Source: Sphingomonas sp. Leaf208 (GTDB lineage: Bacteria > Pseudomonadota > Alphaproteobacteria > Sphingomonadales > Sphingomonadaceae). From it: 64,000 nucleotides of DNA. The notes beneath the pieces were generated by a model, which was not told the origin of the DNA, ran no database searches, and saw only the letters and a program-made list of their open reading frames with translations. The translations under genes and the position numbers were made by a program. The stretch lies in the NCBI RefSeq assembly GCF_001421415.1, contig NZ_LMKH01000034.1:248001-312000 (forward strand), given 5' to 3'. Of the stretch, positions 9,677-20,092 are shown one piece after another; positions within the stretch are counted from its first letter, which is position 1; each line of letters opens with the position of its first letter.

Positions 9677-10302
9677 AACACGAAAAGCTCTGCGTCGGCC
9701 CCGTCGCCGGCGTCGACGAGGCCGGCCGCGGTCCGCTCGCCGGACCGGTCGTTGCCGCCGCGGTGATCCTCCCCTCGAAAGGCGTCCCCCGCGGCATAGA
9801 CGATTCGAAGAAGCTCTCCGCCTCCGAACGCGAACGGCTCTGCGCCCGTCTCAAAGGCTGTGCGATCGTCGGCATCGGCATCGTCCAGCCCGACGAAATC
9901 GACACGCTCAACATCTACTGGGCAACGATGAAGGCGATGACGCTCGCGGTCGACGCGCTGGCGGTCGAACTCGGCCATGCCCCCGGCCACGTCCTCGTCG
10001 ACGGCAACCGCTTGCCCCGCTGGACCTACCCCGCCACGCCGCTGGTCGGCGGCGACGCGAAGTCGCTGTCGATCGCCGCCGCCTCGATCGTCGCCAAGCA
10101 CACGCGCGACCTCATCATGATCGCCGCCGCCGACGTGCATCCCGAATATAACTGGCATTCGAACAAGGGCTATGGCTGCGCGCACCACATGAAGGCACTC
10201 CGCGATCACGGCCCCACGCCGATTCACCGCCGCAGTTTTGCCCCCGTCGCCGCCGCCTATCTGGCGCGCGAGGGACTTTTCGCACAGGAAACGACGAGCT
10301 GA
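9673..10302 (+). CDS. rnhB: Ribonuclease HII
   Basis: A roughly 209-residue endonuclease that cuts the RNA strand of RNA-DNA hybrids and removes misincorporated ribonucleotides. The signature GVDEAGRGPLAGPVV carries the first two acidic metal ligands (D15, E16). DDSKKLS follows, then VDGNRLPRW with a further catalytic Asp, and SIAAASIVAKHTRD. Two ATGs are possible: 9664, or 9673, whose ATG overlaps the thiD TGA as ATGA. I prefer 9673 for the coupling. The gene's own stop overlaps the first GANTC site of the ccrM control region. Confidence 0.96.
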   Translation: MKHEKLCVGPVAGVDEAGRGPLAGPVVAAAVILPSKGVPRGIDDSKKLSASERERLCARLKGCAIVGIGIVQPDEIDTLNIYWATMKAMTLAVDALAVELGHAPGHVLVDGNRLPRWTYPATPLVGGDAKSLSIAAASIVAKHTRDLIMIAAADVHPEYNWHSNKGYGCAHHMKALRDHGPTPIHRRSFAPVAAAYLAREGLFAQETTS

Positions 10303-10436
10303 GTCTTTCGCGCCACACCCCAAGGGCTTGAGCCGCGAGTCTCCCACGACTCAACATCTGGGCAACGGCGACTCGATTGGCCGCAGCGACGGAATCGTAC
10401 CGAAACGCCGTTAACGAATGTTTGCTTGACGGAGTC
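10301..10436 (+). promoter_or_regulatory. Cluster of six GANTC methylation sites upstream of ccrM
   Basis: GANTC occurs at 10301, 10337, 10348, 10370, 10392 and 10432, six sites in 136 bases where chance predicts about half a site. GANTC is the target of CcrM, the product of the next gene. In Caulobacter, methylation of sites in the ccrM promoter is known to tie its transcription to replication. The last site sits inside the spacer of the candidate promoter. A TTAACG at 10411 resembles one half of a CtrA site, but the second half is poor. Confidence 0.75.
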
Positions 10437-10455
10437 GGACAATTCCGCCGCTATG
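10426..10455 (+). promoter_or_regulatory. Candidate ccrM promoter
   Basis: TTGACG at 10426-10431 and GCTATG at 10450-10455 are spaced 18 bases apart and 24 bases before the ccrM ATG. A GAGTC site occupies 10432-10436, in the spacer. No experiment supports it; the -10 is only a partial match. Confidence 0.4.
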
Positions 10456-10466
10456 GGCGTCGATAA

Positions 10467-11618
<1,152 letters not shown>

Positions 11619-11626
11619 CCTTCTTG

Positions 11627-11734
11627 CCCCCCTCCCTGAAAGGGAGGGGCTGGGGGTGGGTTGGCTGCTTGGCGGGCGATACGTAAACCAACCGGCCGAC
11701 CCACCCCCCGACCCCTCCCTTTCAGGGAGGGGAG
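11627..11734. repeat. Family A inverted repeat between ccrM and folP
   Basis: The arms CCCCTCCCTGAAAGGGAGGG with GGGGGTGGG, and the mirrored CCCCTCCCTTTCAGGGAGGG, flank a short loop. The right arm ends only 13 bases before the first residues that look like FolP, so the element may have replaced the original upstream region of folP. Confidence 0.88.
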
Positions 11735-12797
11735 CAGGAGACCGACCATCCACCTCCGCCCCGTCCAGTTCGTCGACACCCCGATCGGCTACGCAGACAA
11801 CAGCGTCGCGCACCTGGCGGGGGGCCTGCAATGGTTCGCCGCCTACGAAGTGATCGAAGGCCGCACCCGCCGGACGATCCCCGTCGCCGACGTCGCAACG
11901 CTGGGCGAGCGCGCCGCGCACCTCCACGCCGCCATCACCGCCCCACGCGCGCCCCTCCGACTCGGCGAACGCACGCTCCGCTTCGACCAGCCGATCGTCG
12001 CCGGCATCCTCAACGTCACCCCCGACAGCTTCTCCGACGGCGGCAAGCATGTCGACGACCCCGCCGCCGCAGCAGCAGCCGGCATCGACATGGCCGCCGC
12101 CGGCGCGACGCTGATCGACGTCGGCGGAGAGTCAACCCGTCCCGGCGCTCCCGCGGTATGGGAAGGCGACGAGATCGCGCGCCTCGTCCCCGTCGTCGAA
12201 CGGCTCGCGCTCGCCGGCGCGATCGTCTCGGTCGACACGCGCAAGGCCGCCGTCATGGAGGCGACGCTCGCCGCCGGCGCGCATATCGTCAACGACGTGG
12301 CTGCGCTCCTGTGGGACGATCGCGCGCTGGATGTTGTCGCGAAAAGTGGCTGCCCGGTCGTCCTGATGCACTCGCCCGATCCCAGGAAAGGCGGTCACGG
12401 CAACGGTGGCTACACCAACGTCCTGACCGACGTGTTCGACTGGCTCGAAACCCGCATCGCCGCCGTTGTCGCGGGTGGCGTCGACGCCACGCGGATCATG
12501 GTCGACCCCGGCATCGGCTTCGGCAAGACGCTCGCCGAGAACCTCGCGCTACTCAACGGCCTGGCGATCTTCCACGGGCTCGGCTGCCCGATCATGCTCG
12601 GCGCTAGCCGCAAGCGCCTGATCGGAGCATTGTCGAACGAAGCGCCGGTCGACCAGCGCCTCGCCGGTTCGCTCGCGTTGGCACTCAAGGGCGCCGAGGC
12701 CGGCGTCCAGATCCTGCGCGTCCACGACGTCGCCGAGACGGTGCAGGCGGTAAAGATCTGGCGCGGTCTGCGCGATCAGTCGCTCGTGGGCGGCTAA
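11661..12797 (+). CDS. folP: Dihydropteroate synthase, start disturbed by a repeat
   Basis: Joins p-aminobenzoate to dihydropterin pyrophosphate in folate synthesis; target of sulfonamides. Core motifs are GILNVTPDSFSDGGKH, DVGGESTRPGA, SVDTRKAAVM, VNDVAA, DPGIGFGKT and GASRKRLIG. An N-terminal extension of about 80 residues before the barrel (LRPVQFVDTPIGY...) is known in alphaproteobacterial FolP. The start is unclear. From the conserved TIHLRPVQF (about 11745) onward there is no ATG, GTG or TTG until well inside the protein. The nearest standard codon upstream is TTG 11661, within the repeat, and this is the extent given. A good AGGAG (11736-11740) lies 7 bases before an ATC at 11748, so initiation at ATC is an alternative. 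Confidence 0.9.
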   Translation: MAAWRAIRKPTGRPTPRPLPFREGSRRPTIHLRPVQFVDTPIGYADNSVAHLAGGLQWFAAYEVIEGRTRRTIPVADVATLGERAAHLHAAITAPRAPLRLGERTLRFDQPIVAGILNVTPDSFSDGGKHVDDPAAAAAAGIDMAAAGATLIDVGGESTRPGAPAVWEGDEIARLVPVVERLALAGAIVSVDTRKAAVMEATLAAGAHIVNDVAALLWDDRALDVVAKSGCPVVLMHSPDPRKGGHGNGGYTNVLTDVFDWLETRIAAVVAGGVDATRIMVDPGIGFGKTLAENLALLNGLAIFHGLGCPIMLGASRKRLIGALSNEAPVDQRLAGSLALALKGAEAGVQILRVHDVAETVQAVKIWRGLRDQSLVGG

Positions 12798-12877
12798 GCG
12801 GGGCGGCTGATCGTCGCTGCATTGCAGCGAAACGTCTCTTCGCGCATTAAACGCCCAGTAAACAAGGGAGCTTTCGT

Positions 12878-13762
12878 TTGATCGTCACCGCAACACCACG
12901 CCTCAGTCAAATCTTGAGCGAGGTCTGGCGCCCGCTGCTGGGTCTTTTCGTCTGGGACGTCGTCGTCACGATCACCTATTACGTCCTGCCGTTTCATGCG
13001 CCGGCCCTGCCACTGACGCTGTTCGGTACCGCGCTGGCGCTGTTCCTCGGCTTCCGCGACAACTCCGCGTATCAGCGCTGGTGGGAAAGCCGCGGGCTAT
13101 GGGGCCTGATGATCAATGCCTCGCGCAATTTGGCGCGAATGGCGCGCAACATGCTGCCCGAGCCCGAAGGCCACGATATGAAGCGGACGATCGTTCTCCG
13201 CCAGATCGCCTACGTGAACGCATTGCGCTGCCAGTTGCGGAAGCAGCCAGCACCGCCCGAGGTGCTGCGCTTCCTGTCGAAGGAAGAGGCGTCGTTCGCG
13301 CTCGATCGCACCAATATCGCCAACGGCCTGCTCGACGGTACTGGCCGCCGAATCGATATCGCACGCCGCAATGGCTGGATCGACACCATCCAGCAGACGC
13401 AGTTCGAGGCGATCCTCGTCGATATCGCCAACGCGCAGGGTGGCATGGAGCGTATCAAGAACACGCCGCTGCCAAACCAGTATCGGTTCTTCCCCAGCAT
13501 CTTCACGCGGCTGTTCTGCATCCTGCTGCCGATCGGGCTGGTCGAGACGCTTGGGTTCGCGACGCCGATCGGCTCGACGATTGCCGGGTTGATGTTCCTC
13601 GCCGTGCTCCAGATCGGCGACGATCTGGTCGATCCGTTCGCGGATACAATTCACGATGTCCCGTTGAATGCAATGTGCCGGACGATCGAGATCGACCTGC
13701 TTCAGGCGATCGGCGACGAGGCTCCAGAGCCGTTGCAGCCTGTCCGTGGCGTGCTGTGGTAG
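12878..13762 (+). CDS. Bestrophin-like (UPF0187) membrane protein
   Basis: A 294-residue membrane protein of the bacterial bestrophin family, predicted pentameric ion channels. The stretch FLGFRDNSAYQRWWESRGLWG is the strongest family signature. Hydrophobic segments lie near 15-40, 42-60, 205-225 and 228-245, with the conserved GDDLVDPFADTIHDVPL close to the C-terminus. Translation probably begins at TTG 12878, because AAGGGAG ends 7 bases before it and no ATG lies nearby. The transported ion is not predictable. Bases 13763-14055 downstream hold nothing recognisable. Confidence 0.88.
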   Translation: MIVTATPRLSQILSEVWRPLLGLFVWDVVVTITYYVLPFHAPALPLTLFGTALALFLGFRDNSAYQRWWESRGLWGLMINASRNLARMARNMLPEPEGHDMKRTIVLRQIAYVNALRCQLRKQPAPPEVLRFLSKEEASFALDRTNIANGLLDGTGRRIDIARRNGWIDTIQQTQFEAILVDIANAQGGMERIKNTPLPNQYRFFPSIFTRLFCILLPIGLVETLGFATPIGSTIAGLMFLAVLQIGDDLVDPFADTIHDVPLNAMCRTIEIDLLQAIGDEAPEPLQPVRGVLW

Positions 13763-14055
13763 GAAAGACAGGGGGCGGCGCTATGGAGCGTCGACTTCCT
13801 CTACAGAACGGCTGCCCCACGGGGTGCGTTGAAGAAGATAAGGCCGGATCACGCAAAGTCCGTTCCGGACTGTCGTAGATCAAAGCACACCGCCGACTTT
13901 AGTGCGTGACCCCGTGGATGTTCCCGGGACGATCCGCCCGTACGCAGCTATCCTGTAATGGGAAAGAGATCGAACGGTCTCGCCGTTGAATCTCGGACAG
14001 GCGAATGCAAAGCCATTGGCCGTAGATCGCTGTTCACCAGCGAGACAAGTTCAGC

Positions 14056-15714
14056 TCAGATTCCCGACGGGTCCGGGGCGGTGTCCGTTTCGGTTGCCGT
14101 TTGTGGCGTTGGCATGACGACCGGCGCCGGCTGCGGCTGTCCCGCCTGGCCGATCAGCGCTGTGTTCTCGATTAGATCGAGCGCTTGGCGGGCGACAACA
14201 TAGCGCCGCGCCGCGTCGATCCAGTTGCCGGCCTGCGCCGCGCCGGGGAGGCGGGCGACTTCGGCGCGGGCCGCCTCGACCTGGCCGGCGCCGAGCAGTC
14301 GCCGCGCGCGCGCGAGGCGGTCGGCGGGCATCGGCGACGGCGTTCCCGCCTTGCGCAGCACTATCAGTGAGTCGATCTGATGCTGGATCGTGTCGAGCCA
14401 ATTCTCACCGGTCGAACTCGTGATGTCCGGCGCTATCGCATCGAGGCCCTGGCGCAGGTCCTCGAGCGTCACCGGCTGGCGCGCAGACTGGATCAGCAGC
14501 ATGGTCGCACGGGGCTGGGCCTGACCGAACCGCAGGCGCAATTGCTCCTCCAGATAGCCAAGCCCGACTCCGCGATCGAGCGCACGGCGCGCGGCAAAGG
14601 CGACCAGCAGGCCTTCCGCGCGCGTCGCCTGCGCGCCGGCGGCGGCGGCGTCCGTAGTGATCGCCGCGGTGCGCGCCTCGAGCGCGGTCAACTGGCCCGC
14701 CAGCGTCGCCTCGCGCGTTGCCAGCACGGCGGTGTCGACCGGCGCGGCCGCCTGGGGCTGGCCATCCGGGCCGAGCGGTTGCGACGGGATATACCCGGAA
14801 CTGCTCGCGCCGGCTTTCTGGCCTGCGACGGGTGCGCCAGCGGTGGTCGACGCCGTGGCGCCGAACCAGGGCAGCTTCCTCGCGGCATAAGCCATCAGCC
14901 CGAGCCCGGCGATAAACGCGAGCGCGGTCAGGGCGACGATAACGCCCATTCTGGGTCCGCGTGCCCGTGGGCGATCGGTCGGCACGTAGTCGCTCATGGC
15001 GTGCTTATCCCCGCCACGCACCGGATGGTCAATCGCGCGTATGTTCGCACGCGCAGCAGCCAGAGCGACGAGGGCCGGATCGCTTGGTTGCGGGGCGATC
15101 GAGACGGTCGCCCAGCCGGTTCCGGCCGCTTCGGCGACGGCAGCGCTGATTGCGGCGATCTCGATTCCGGATCGGTCGATGCCCGCCGTATCGAGCATCT
15201 CCTTCAACCGGGTCGCGGCGCGTTCGGAGTGCAGCAGCACGACGGTATCGGCGAACGAATGCGCCACCGTCGCGTCGATCGGCACATCATCGCTCGCGTA
15301 GACCGTGACCGCCTCGATCCCGTCGCCGGTCGGGGCACGATCGCGCCCGGCCAAATGCAGCAGGCGCGCGAAACCGCGATCGCGCGCTTCGTAAACGGCA
15401 TCGCGGGCATCGCCCGACCCGGTCACCGCGACCGCAAAACCCGCGTCGGTTGCCGCCGCCGCGGTCGCCGCGCCGACCGCGACCACCGGCAGGCGCTTCA
15501 ACGCGTCCAGTCCTGCACCGCCATGCCGCACTGCGTTCGCGCTGGTCAGCAACAGTCCGTCGAACCCCGCCGGATCCGGTACGCTCCAGTCGACCGGCGT
15601 TACGGCGAACAGCGGAACCTGCCGTACGTCGAGCCCGAGCGTCCGGAGCGCTGCCGCAGTCCGTGCATTGCCGGGCTCCGGCCGCACGACGACGACGGCA
15701 TGCGCGGACGTCAT
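14056..15714 (-). CDS. hemDX: Fused uroporphyrinogen-III synthase and membrane-anchored HemX/mitofilin-like protein
   Basis: One uninterrupted 552-codon frame. Residues 1-239 are HemD, which closes hydroxymethylbilane to uroporphyrinogen [20 protein letters not shown] at the start, [10 protein letters not shown] at about 57 and a C-terminal [10 protein letters not shown] followed by [16 protein letters not shown]. Residues 240-552 begin with an internal ATG (14997). This half has a cytoplasmic charged tail, one TM helix (about 256-278), a long Ala/Thr/Gln-rich coiled region and a C-terminal domain like COG4223/mitofilin and HemX. No stop separates the halves, so either a fusion is made or the second half starts internally. 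The HemD ATG overlaps the hemC stop (ATGA). Confidence 0.85.
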   Translation of the reverse strand: MTSAHAVVVVRPEPGNARTAAALRTLGLDVRQVPLFAVTPVDWSVPDPAGFDGLLLTSANAVRHGGAGLDALKRLPVVAVGAATAAAATDAGFAVAVTGSGDARDAVYEARDRGFARLLHLAGRDRAPTGDGIEAVTVYASDDVPIDATVAHSFADTVVLLHSERAATRLKEMLDTAGIDRSGIEIAAISAAVAEAAGTGWATVSIAPQPSDPALVALAAARANIRAIDHPVRGGDKHAMSDYVPTDRPRARGPRMGVIVALTALAFIAGLGLMAYAARKLPWFGATASTTAGAPVAGQKAGASSSGYIPSQPLGPDGQPQAAAPVDTAVLATREATLAGQLTALEARTAAITTDAAAAGAQATRAEGLLVAFAARRALDRGVGLGYLEEQLRLRFGQAQPRATMLLIQSARQPVTLEDLRQGLDAIAPDITSSTGENWLDTIQHQIDSLIVLRKAGTPSPMPADRLARARRLLGAGQVEAARAEVARLPGAAQAGNWIDAARRYVVARQALDLIENTALIGQAGQPQPAPVVMPTPQTATETDTAPDPSGI

Positions 15715-16616
15715 GCCGCGAACAACCGGCGGACGCTCGCCGGCGCACGCGTAAGCAAGTCTACCGCCAGCATCGTGCCCAAGTCTTCGCCCGCGCCGCC
15801 CTCGATCGATCCGGCGACGTCGCACGTCCCGTCCTCGGCGATCAGCTCGGCGCGCAACGTCAGCGTCTCGCCTGCCAGCGACGCGAGTGCCGCGACCGGT
15901 GAATGGCAATCCGCCCCGAGCCGGGCCAGCAACGCGCGCTCGGTCAGCACGCACAGGCTGGTGTCGGCATGGTCGATCGCGGCGACGATCGCGTGCGCGG
16001 CGCTACCGTCGAGGACCTCGATCCCGACCGCGCCCTGCGCCGGCGCGGGCAGCATGATGTCGGTTGGGATCGCATGGCCGTCGTCGCGCCCGAGGCGATC
16101 GAGCCCCGCGGCGGCGAGCAGCGTGGCGTCCATCTCGCCGCTCGCCACCCGGCCGAGCCGCGTGTCGACGTTGCCGCGGATCAGCACGATCTCCAGGTCG
16201 GGCCGCAGCCGCAGCATCTGCGCGCGGCGTCGCGGCGAACTCGTGCCGACGACGGCGCCCGGGCGCAGGTCGGCGAAGGTCTCCGCGCCGATCAGCCGAT
16301 CGCGCACGTCGGCCCGCGGCAGCATCGCGGCGATCCTCAGCGTGCGCGGCCGGATCGTTTCGACGTCCTTCATCGAATGCACCGCGCAGTCGATGTCACC
16401 GTCGTGCAGCGCGCGGTCGAGTTCCCTGGTCCACAGCGCCTTGCCGCCGATCTCGGCGAGTGCGCGATCCTGCACGCGGTCGCCCGTCGTGCGGATCACG
16501 ACCGTCTCGACCTTGTCCGCTGACCAGCCATGTGCCGCGCACAGGGCATCGCGGACCAGGCCTGCCTGGGTGAGCGCCAGCGGCGAACCGCGCGTACCGA
16601 GCCGAAAAACTGTCAT
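15711..16616 (-). CDS. hemC: Hydroxymethylbilane synthase (porphobilinogen deaminase)
   Basis: A 301-residue enzyme polymerising four porphobilinogen units. Visible are [13 protein letters not shown] at the N-terminus, [40 protein letters not shown] and [11 protein letters not shown]. The Cys in [12 protein letters not shown] is expected to carry the dipyrromethane cofactor. The upstream ATG twelve codons earlier would add an unconserved tail, so [10 protein letters not shown] is chosen. It is first in an operon with hemD and divergent from tsaD across 64 bases. Confidence 0.96.
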   Translation of the reverse strand: MTVFRLGTRGSPLALTQAGLVRDALCAAHGWSADKVETVVIRTTGDRVQDRALAEIGGKALWTRELDRALHDGDIDCAVHSMKDVETIRPRTLRIAAMLPRADVRDRLIGAETFADLRPGAVVGTSSPRRRAQMLRLRPDLEIVLIRGNVDTRLGRVASGEMDATLLAAAGLDRLGRDDGHAIPTDIMLPAPAQGAVGIEVLDGSAAHAIVAAIDHADTSLCVLTERALLARLGADCHSPVAALASLAGETLTLRAELIAEDGTCDVAGSIEGGAGEDLGTMLAVDLLTRAPASVRRLFAA

Positions 16617-16680
16617 CCTGCGTGCCATGCAGAAAGGGGCCCCCTTCGACAAGCTTCACGCGGGCCTATACAGACATGCG

Positions 16681-17706
16681 ATGATCATTCTCGGCATCGA
16701 ATCCTCCTGCGACGAAACCGCCGCCGCGCTCGTCACCGGCGACCGGCAGGTCCTCGCGCATCGGCTGCTCGGGCAGGAAGCGGCGCACGCTCCGTTCGGC
16801 GGCGTCGTCCCCGAAATCGCTGCGCGCGCGCATGTCGAGGCGCTGGAGCCGCTGATCGTCGCGGCGCTGGCCGACGCGAAGCTGACGCTGGCGGATGTCG
16901 ATGGGATCGCCGCGACCGCGGGGCCGGGGCTGATCGGCGGGGTGATGGTCGGGCTGGTCACCGGCAAGGCGCTCGCGCACGCCGCGGGCAAGCCGTTGAT
17001 CGCGGTCAATCATCTCGAGGGTCACGCGCTTTCGCCGCGCCTGTCGGACCCGGACCTCGAGTTCCCATACCTGCTGTTGCTTGTGTCGGGCGGGCATTGC
17101 CAGTTGCTGCTGGTTGAGGGCGTCGGTGCGTATCGACGTCTCGCCACGACGATCGACGATGCGGCGGGCGAGGCATTCGACAAGACCGCCAAGCTCTTGG
17201 GCTTGGGCTTTCCCGGTGGCCCTGCCGTCGAACGGACCGCGGCGTTGGGAGATCCCAAGGCCGTCCCATTGCCGCGCCCGCTCAAAGGCTCGGCCGAACC
17301 GCATTTCTCGTTCGCCGGCTTGAAGAGCGCGGTCGCGCGTGTCGTCGGCCAGTATTCGCCCGAGGATATCGCCGCCTCGTTCCAGGCGGCGGTGGTGGAC
17401 TGCCTGATCGACCGCACGACCAAGGCTTTGCGGACATCGCATGGTGCCACCGCGCTCGTCGTCGCGGGCGGAGTCGCGGCCAACACAGCGGTCCGTACCG
17501 CGTTGCAGGGTCTTGCCAGCGCGCACGGGCTCCGTTTCGTCGCGCCGCCTCTGTGGCTGTGCACCGACAACGCCGCGATGATCGGCTGGGCGGGGGCCGA
17601 GAGGTTCGCCGCGGGCCTCACCGATCCGCTCGATGTCGCCGCGCGTCCGCGCTGGCCGCTCGATCCGAATGCCGAAGCGGTACGTGGCGCGGGGGTCAAG
17701 GCATGA
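16681..17706 (+). CDS. tsaD: tRNA N6-adenosine threonylcarbamoyltransferase
   Basis: A 341-residue member of the Kae1/TsaD family that adds the threonylcarbamoyl group to A37 of ANN-decoding tRNAs. It starts [14 protein letters not shown]. Metal-binding His111 and His115 lie in HLEGH, with Asp296 in [12 protein letters not shown] as third ligand. [11 protein letters not shown] is also typical. The ATG has no Shine-Dalgarno sequence, and a CTATAC at 16666-16671 could place transcription start almost at the codon, so a leaderless or very short-leader message is possible. The last codons overlap gpsA as ATGA. Confidence 0.96.
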   Translation: MIILGIESSCDETAAALVTGDRQVLAHRLLGQEAAHAPFGGVVPEIAARAHVEALEPLIVAALADAKLTLADVDGIAATAGPGLIGGVMVGLVTGKALAHAAGKPLIAVNHLEGHALSPRLSDPDLEFPYLLLLVSGGHCQLLLVEGVGAYRRLATTIDDAAGEAFDKTAKLLGLGFPGGPAVERTAALGDPKAVPLPRPLKGSAEPHFSFAGLKSAVARVVGQYSPEDIAASFQAAVVDCLIDRTTKALRTSHGATALVVAGGVAANTAVRTALQGLASAHGLRFVAPPLWLCTDNAAMIGWAGAERFAAGLTDPLDVAARPRWPLDPNAEAVRGAGVKA

Positions 17707-18680
17707 AGATCGGCGTCATCGGCGGCGGCGCGTGGGGCACCGCCTTGGCGCAAGTCGCAGCCTATGGTGGTCGCGAGGTGATCCTTTGGGCGCGCGAGGG
17801 CGCGGTGGTCGAGTCGATCAACACTGCCCATGAGAACACGCTGTTCCTCGGCGGCGTCGCGCTGTCGCCGACGATCCGCGCGACAGACGACCTCGCCGCG
17901 CTGGCCGACATGGATGCGATCCTCGTCGTCGCGCCGGCCCAGCACGTCGGCAGCGTGCTCGCCGCCGCCCCGATCGGCCGCATTCCGCTCGTGCTCTGCG
18001 CGAAGGGGATCGAGGCGGGTAGCAAGCGGCTCGTCGGTGAGGTCGCGCGCGCGGTACATCCCGATGCGCCGATCGCGGTGCTTTCGGGGCCGACCTTCGC
18101 GCACGAAGTCGCCGCCGGGTTGCCGACCGCGGTGACGCTCGCCTGCGAGGATGCGGCGCTTGGCGAACGGCTCGCGATACGCCTCGCGGCCCGCCATTTC
18201 CGGACGTACGCCTCGACCGACGTCGCGGGTGCGGAGATCGGCGGCGCGGTGAAGAACGTCCTCGCGATCGGTTGCGGCGTGGTCGAGGGGGCAGGTCTCG
18301 GCCAGAACGCGCGCGCCGCCTTGATCGCGCGCGGGTTCGCCGAGATGACGCGGTTCGGGCTGGCACGCGGTGCGCGCGCCGACACGCTGGCGGGGCTTTC
18401 GGGGCTGGGTGATCTTGTGCTCACCTGCTCCTCGACCAGCTCGCGCAACTTCTCGTTGGGTGTCGGCCTGGGGCGTGGCGATTCGGCGGCGACATTACTG
18501 GCAGATCGCCGGACCGTCGCGGAAGGCGCCTTTACCGCGCCTGTCCTCCGCGAAGCCGCCCGTGACGCGCGCGTCGACATGCCGATCACCGAAGCCGTCT
18601 GCCGCCTGCTGGAGGGCGCGCCGGTGAGCGACGTCATCGGCGACCTGCTCGCCCGGCCGTTGAAGGGCGAGGCGGGCTGA
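17703..18680 (+). CDS. gpsA: NAD(P)H-dependent glycerol-3-phosphate dehydrogenase
   Basis: A 325-residue cytosolic enzyme making sn-glycerol-3-phosphate for phospholipid synthesis. The dinucleotide-binding motif [13 protein letters not shown] opens the protein. [19 protein letters not shown], the catalytic Lys in [11 protein letters not shown], and [20 protein letters not shown] follow in family order. The ATG overlaps the tsaD stop, so the pair is translationally coupled, an order found in many alphaproteobacteria. Confidence 0.97.
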   Translation: MKIGVIGGGAWGTALAQVAAYGGREVILWAREGAVVESINTAHENTLFLGGVALSPTIRATDDLAALADMDAILVVAPAQHVGSVLAAAPIGRIPLVLCAKGIEAGSKRLVGEVARAVHPDAPIAVLSGPTFAHEVAAGLPTAVTLACEDAALGERLAIRLAARHFRTYASTDVAGAEIGGAVKNVLAIGCGVVEGAGLGQNARAALIARGFAEMTRFGLARGARADTLAGLSGLGDLVLTCSSTSSRNFSLGVGLGRGDSAATLLADRRTVAEGAFTAPVLREAARDARVDMPITEAVCRLLEGAPVSDVIGDLLARPLKGEAG

Positions 18681-18738
18681 CCGCCAGGCGATCCGCGAAT
18701 GGGCTTGCCTCGTTCGCGGATTGTTCTATTTCCGGCGC

Positions 18739-19236
18739 ATGCTCGACATGCCGCCGGACTCCTGCATCGACGAACCTGGATCACCCTTATGTGCGGCCGA
18801 CGTGGCGCGCGGCGTGATCCGGATGTTGCTGCGCCACGATCTCACCGCGATGACCGAAGTGCCCCTAGATGGCGGCCGCCGTGCCGACCTGATGGCGGTG
18901 GACGCGCGTGGCCAGATCGTGATCGTCGAGATCAAGGTGTCTCGCGCCGATCTGCTAGGCGACGGGAAGTGGCCGGATTATCTCGGGCATTGCGACCGGT
19001 ATTTCTGGGCGGTCCCGGCCGGGTTCGACGTCGGGCCCCTGAACGGGCCTGTGTTCCTGCCGGAGCGTACCGGGATCATCGTGGCGGACCGCTACGACGC
19101 GGCGATCGTGCGGGAGGCGCATACCGTGCCGCTGCCCGCGCATGTGCGGAAACGGTGTACGCTCGCGTTCGCCCGGCGCGCGGCACGGCGGCTGATCGCG
19201 CAGATGGACCCGGACGCCGACGGGTTGGCATTCTAA
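18739..19236 (+). CDS. mmcB: MmcB family DNA repair protein, PD-(D/E)XK-like
   Basis: A roughly 165-residue protein resembling MmcB, a Caulobacter SOS-linked repair factor. The core RADLMAVD...IVIVEIKVSRADLLGD places Asp50 and Glu64-Ile-Lys66 in a PD-(D/E)XK nuclease-like arrangement. CDRYFWAVP and the basic CTLAFARRAARRLIAQM tail also match the family. Possible starts are TTG 18721, ATG 18739 and ATG 18748; 18739 is chosen as the longest ATG form. It follows gpsA by about 58 bases. No LexA box was recognised. Confidence 0.87.
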   Translation: MLDMPPDSCIDEPGSPLCAADVARGVIRMLLRHDLTAMTEVPLDGGRRADLMAVDARGQIVIVEIKVSRADLLGDGKWPDYLGHCDRYFWAVPAGFDVGPLNGPVFLPERTGIIVADRYDAAIVREAHTVPLPAHVRKRCTLAFARRAARRLIAQMDPDADGLAF

Positions 19237-19253
19237 AGGAACGTCGTGAACTT

Positions 19254-19363
19254 CCCCCCTCCCTGGAAGGGAGGGGTCGGGGGTGGGTCGGTTTCCGTAT
19301 CATGCAACCGTCGGGTCACACGCTGGCCTACCCACCCCCAGCCCCTCCCTTCCAGGGAGGGGA
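19254..19363. repeat. Family A inverted repeat between convergent genes
   Basis: The arms CCCCTCCCTGGAAGGGAGGG with GGGGGTGGG and the mirrored CCCTTCCAGGGAGGGG lie between mmcB (plus) and the ankyrin gene (minus), filling the convergent gap. There is no T-tract, so it is not a classical terminator. Confidence 0.87.
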
Positions 19364-19405
19364 GCTTGTCGTGGTCCTGGCGGCGTTGGCGACCGTAACT
19401 CCAGC

Positions 19406-20014
19406 TTAGAACTTCGGGCCCGAAACCGCCTTGCGCACCTTCTTCGGCGCATCTTCCAGCAGCTTGCTCACGATCGGGTTGCGTCCATCCTGCTTGGCAT
19501 AGGCGCGCGCGGACATGCCCGCCATGATATCCGCCTGGTCGGGATCGGCGTTCTCGGCCAGCAGCACCCGGATCATGCCCACGTCGCGGCGCTGTACCGC
19601 GCGAATCAGCGGCGTCTCGCCCGCCGAATTGGCCAGGTTCGGGTTCGCCCCCGCTGCGGTCAGGATCGGGATCATGTTCGTCTGCCCCAGCGTCACGGCG
19701 AGCAGCAGCGGCGTGTTGCCCTTGCCGTCGCGCAAATTCGCGTCCGCACCCTTTTGCAGCAGGAAGCGCAGATACACCTCGTCGCTGCGCTTGATGACGA
19801 TGTGGAGCGCGCCTTCGCCGCTGGTCACGTCGCGCGTGTTGATGATGTTGCTGCCGGGCTTGCCGAGCATCTCCAGCACATCGTTGTTCTTCGCATCGCG
19901 CACCGCGGACAGGAACTTGTACCCCTCCGACTGGCCTTGCGCGAACGCGGGCGCCGCGACGCAGGCGAGCGCAGGCGTCAGGAGGGTAGCGGCGAGCATC
20001 AGGCGGATACGCAT
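19406..20014 (-). CDS. Exported ankyrin-repeat protein
   Basis: A 202-residue protein with a signal peptide (charged MRIR, hydrophobic core, cleavage after about APAFAQ at residue 26), so it is probably periplasmic. Three to four ankyrin repeats span about 60-175, recognisable by GEGALHIVIKRSDEVYLRFLL, GNTPLLLAVTLGQTNMIPIL and GETPLIRAVQRRDVGMIRVL. The C-terminus is basic and short (KKVRKAVSGPKF). Ankyrin repeats mediate protein contacts; the partner is unknown. It stands alone, convergent with mmcB and divergent from the SCO-like gene. Confidence 0.88.
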   Translation of the reverse strand: MRIRLMLAATLLTPALACVAAPAFAQGQSEGYKFLSAVRDAKNNDVLEMLGKPGSNIINTRDVTSGEGALHIVIKRSDEVYLRFLLQKGADANLRDGKGNTPLLLAVTLGQTNMIPILTAAGANPNLANSAGETPLIRAVQRRDVGMIRVLLAENADPDQADIMAGMSARAYAKQDGRNPIVSKLLEDAPKKVRKAVSGPKF

Positions 20015-20092
20015 CGAGAGACTTCCTTGGTTCGTCCTGGATATCGGTGACGCTTGCGCCGCAGTAGCGAACAGATCAAGGCTGGCGGGACC

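Noticed and set aside
14380..16680. Long upstream extension in frame with tsaD
   Set aside because: It runs antisense through hemC and hemDX with no homology; TsaD starts at the conserved [10 protein letters not shown].
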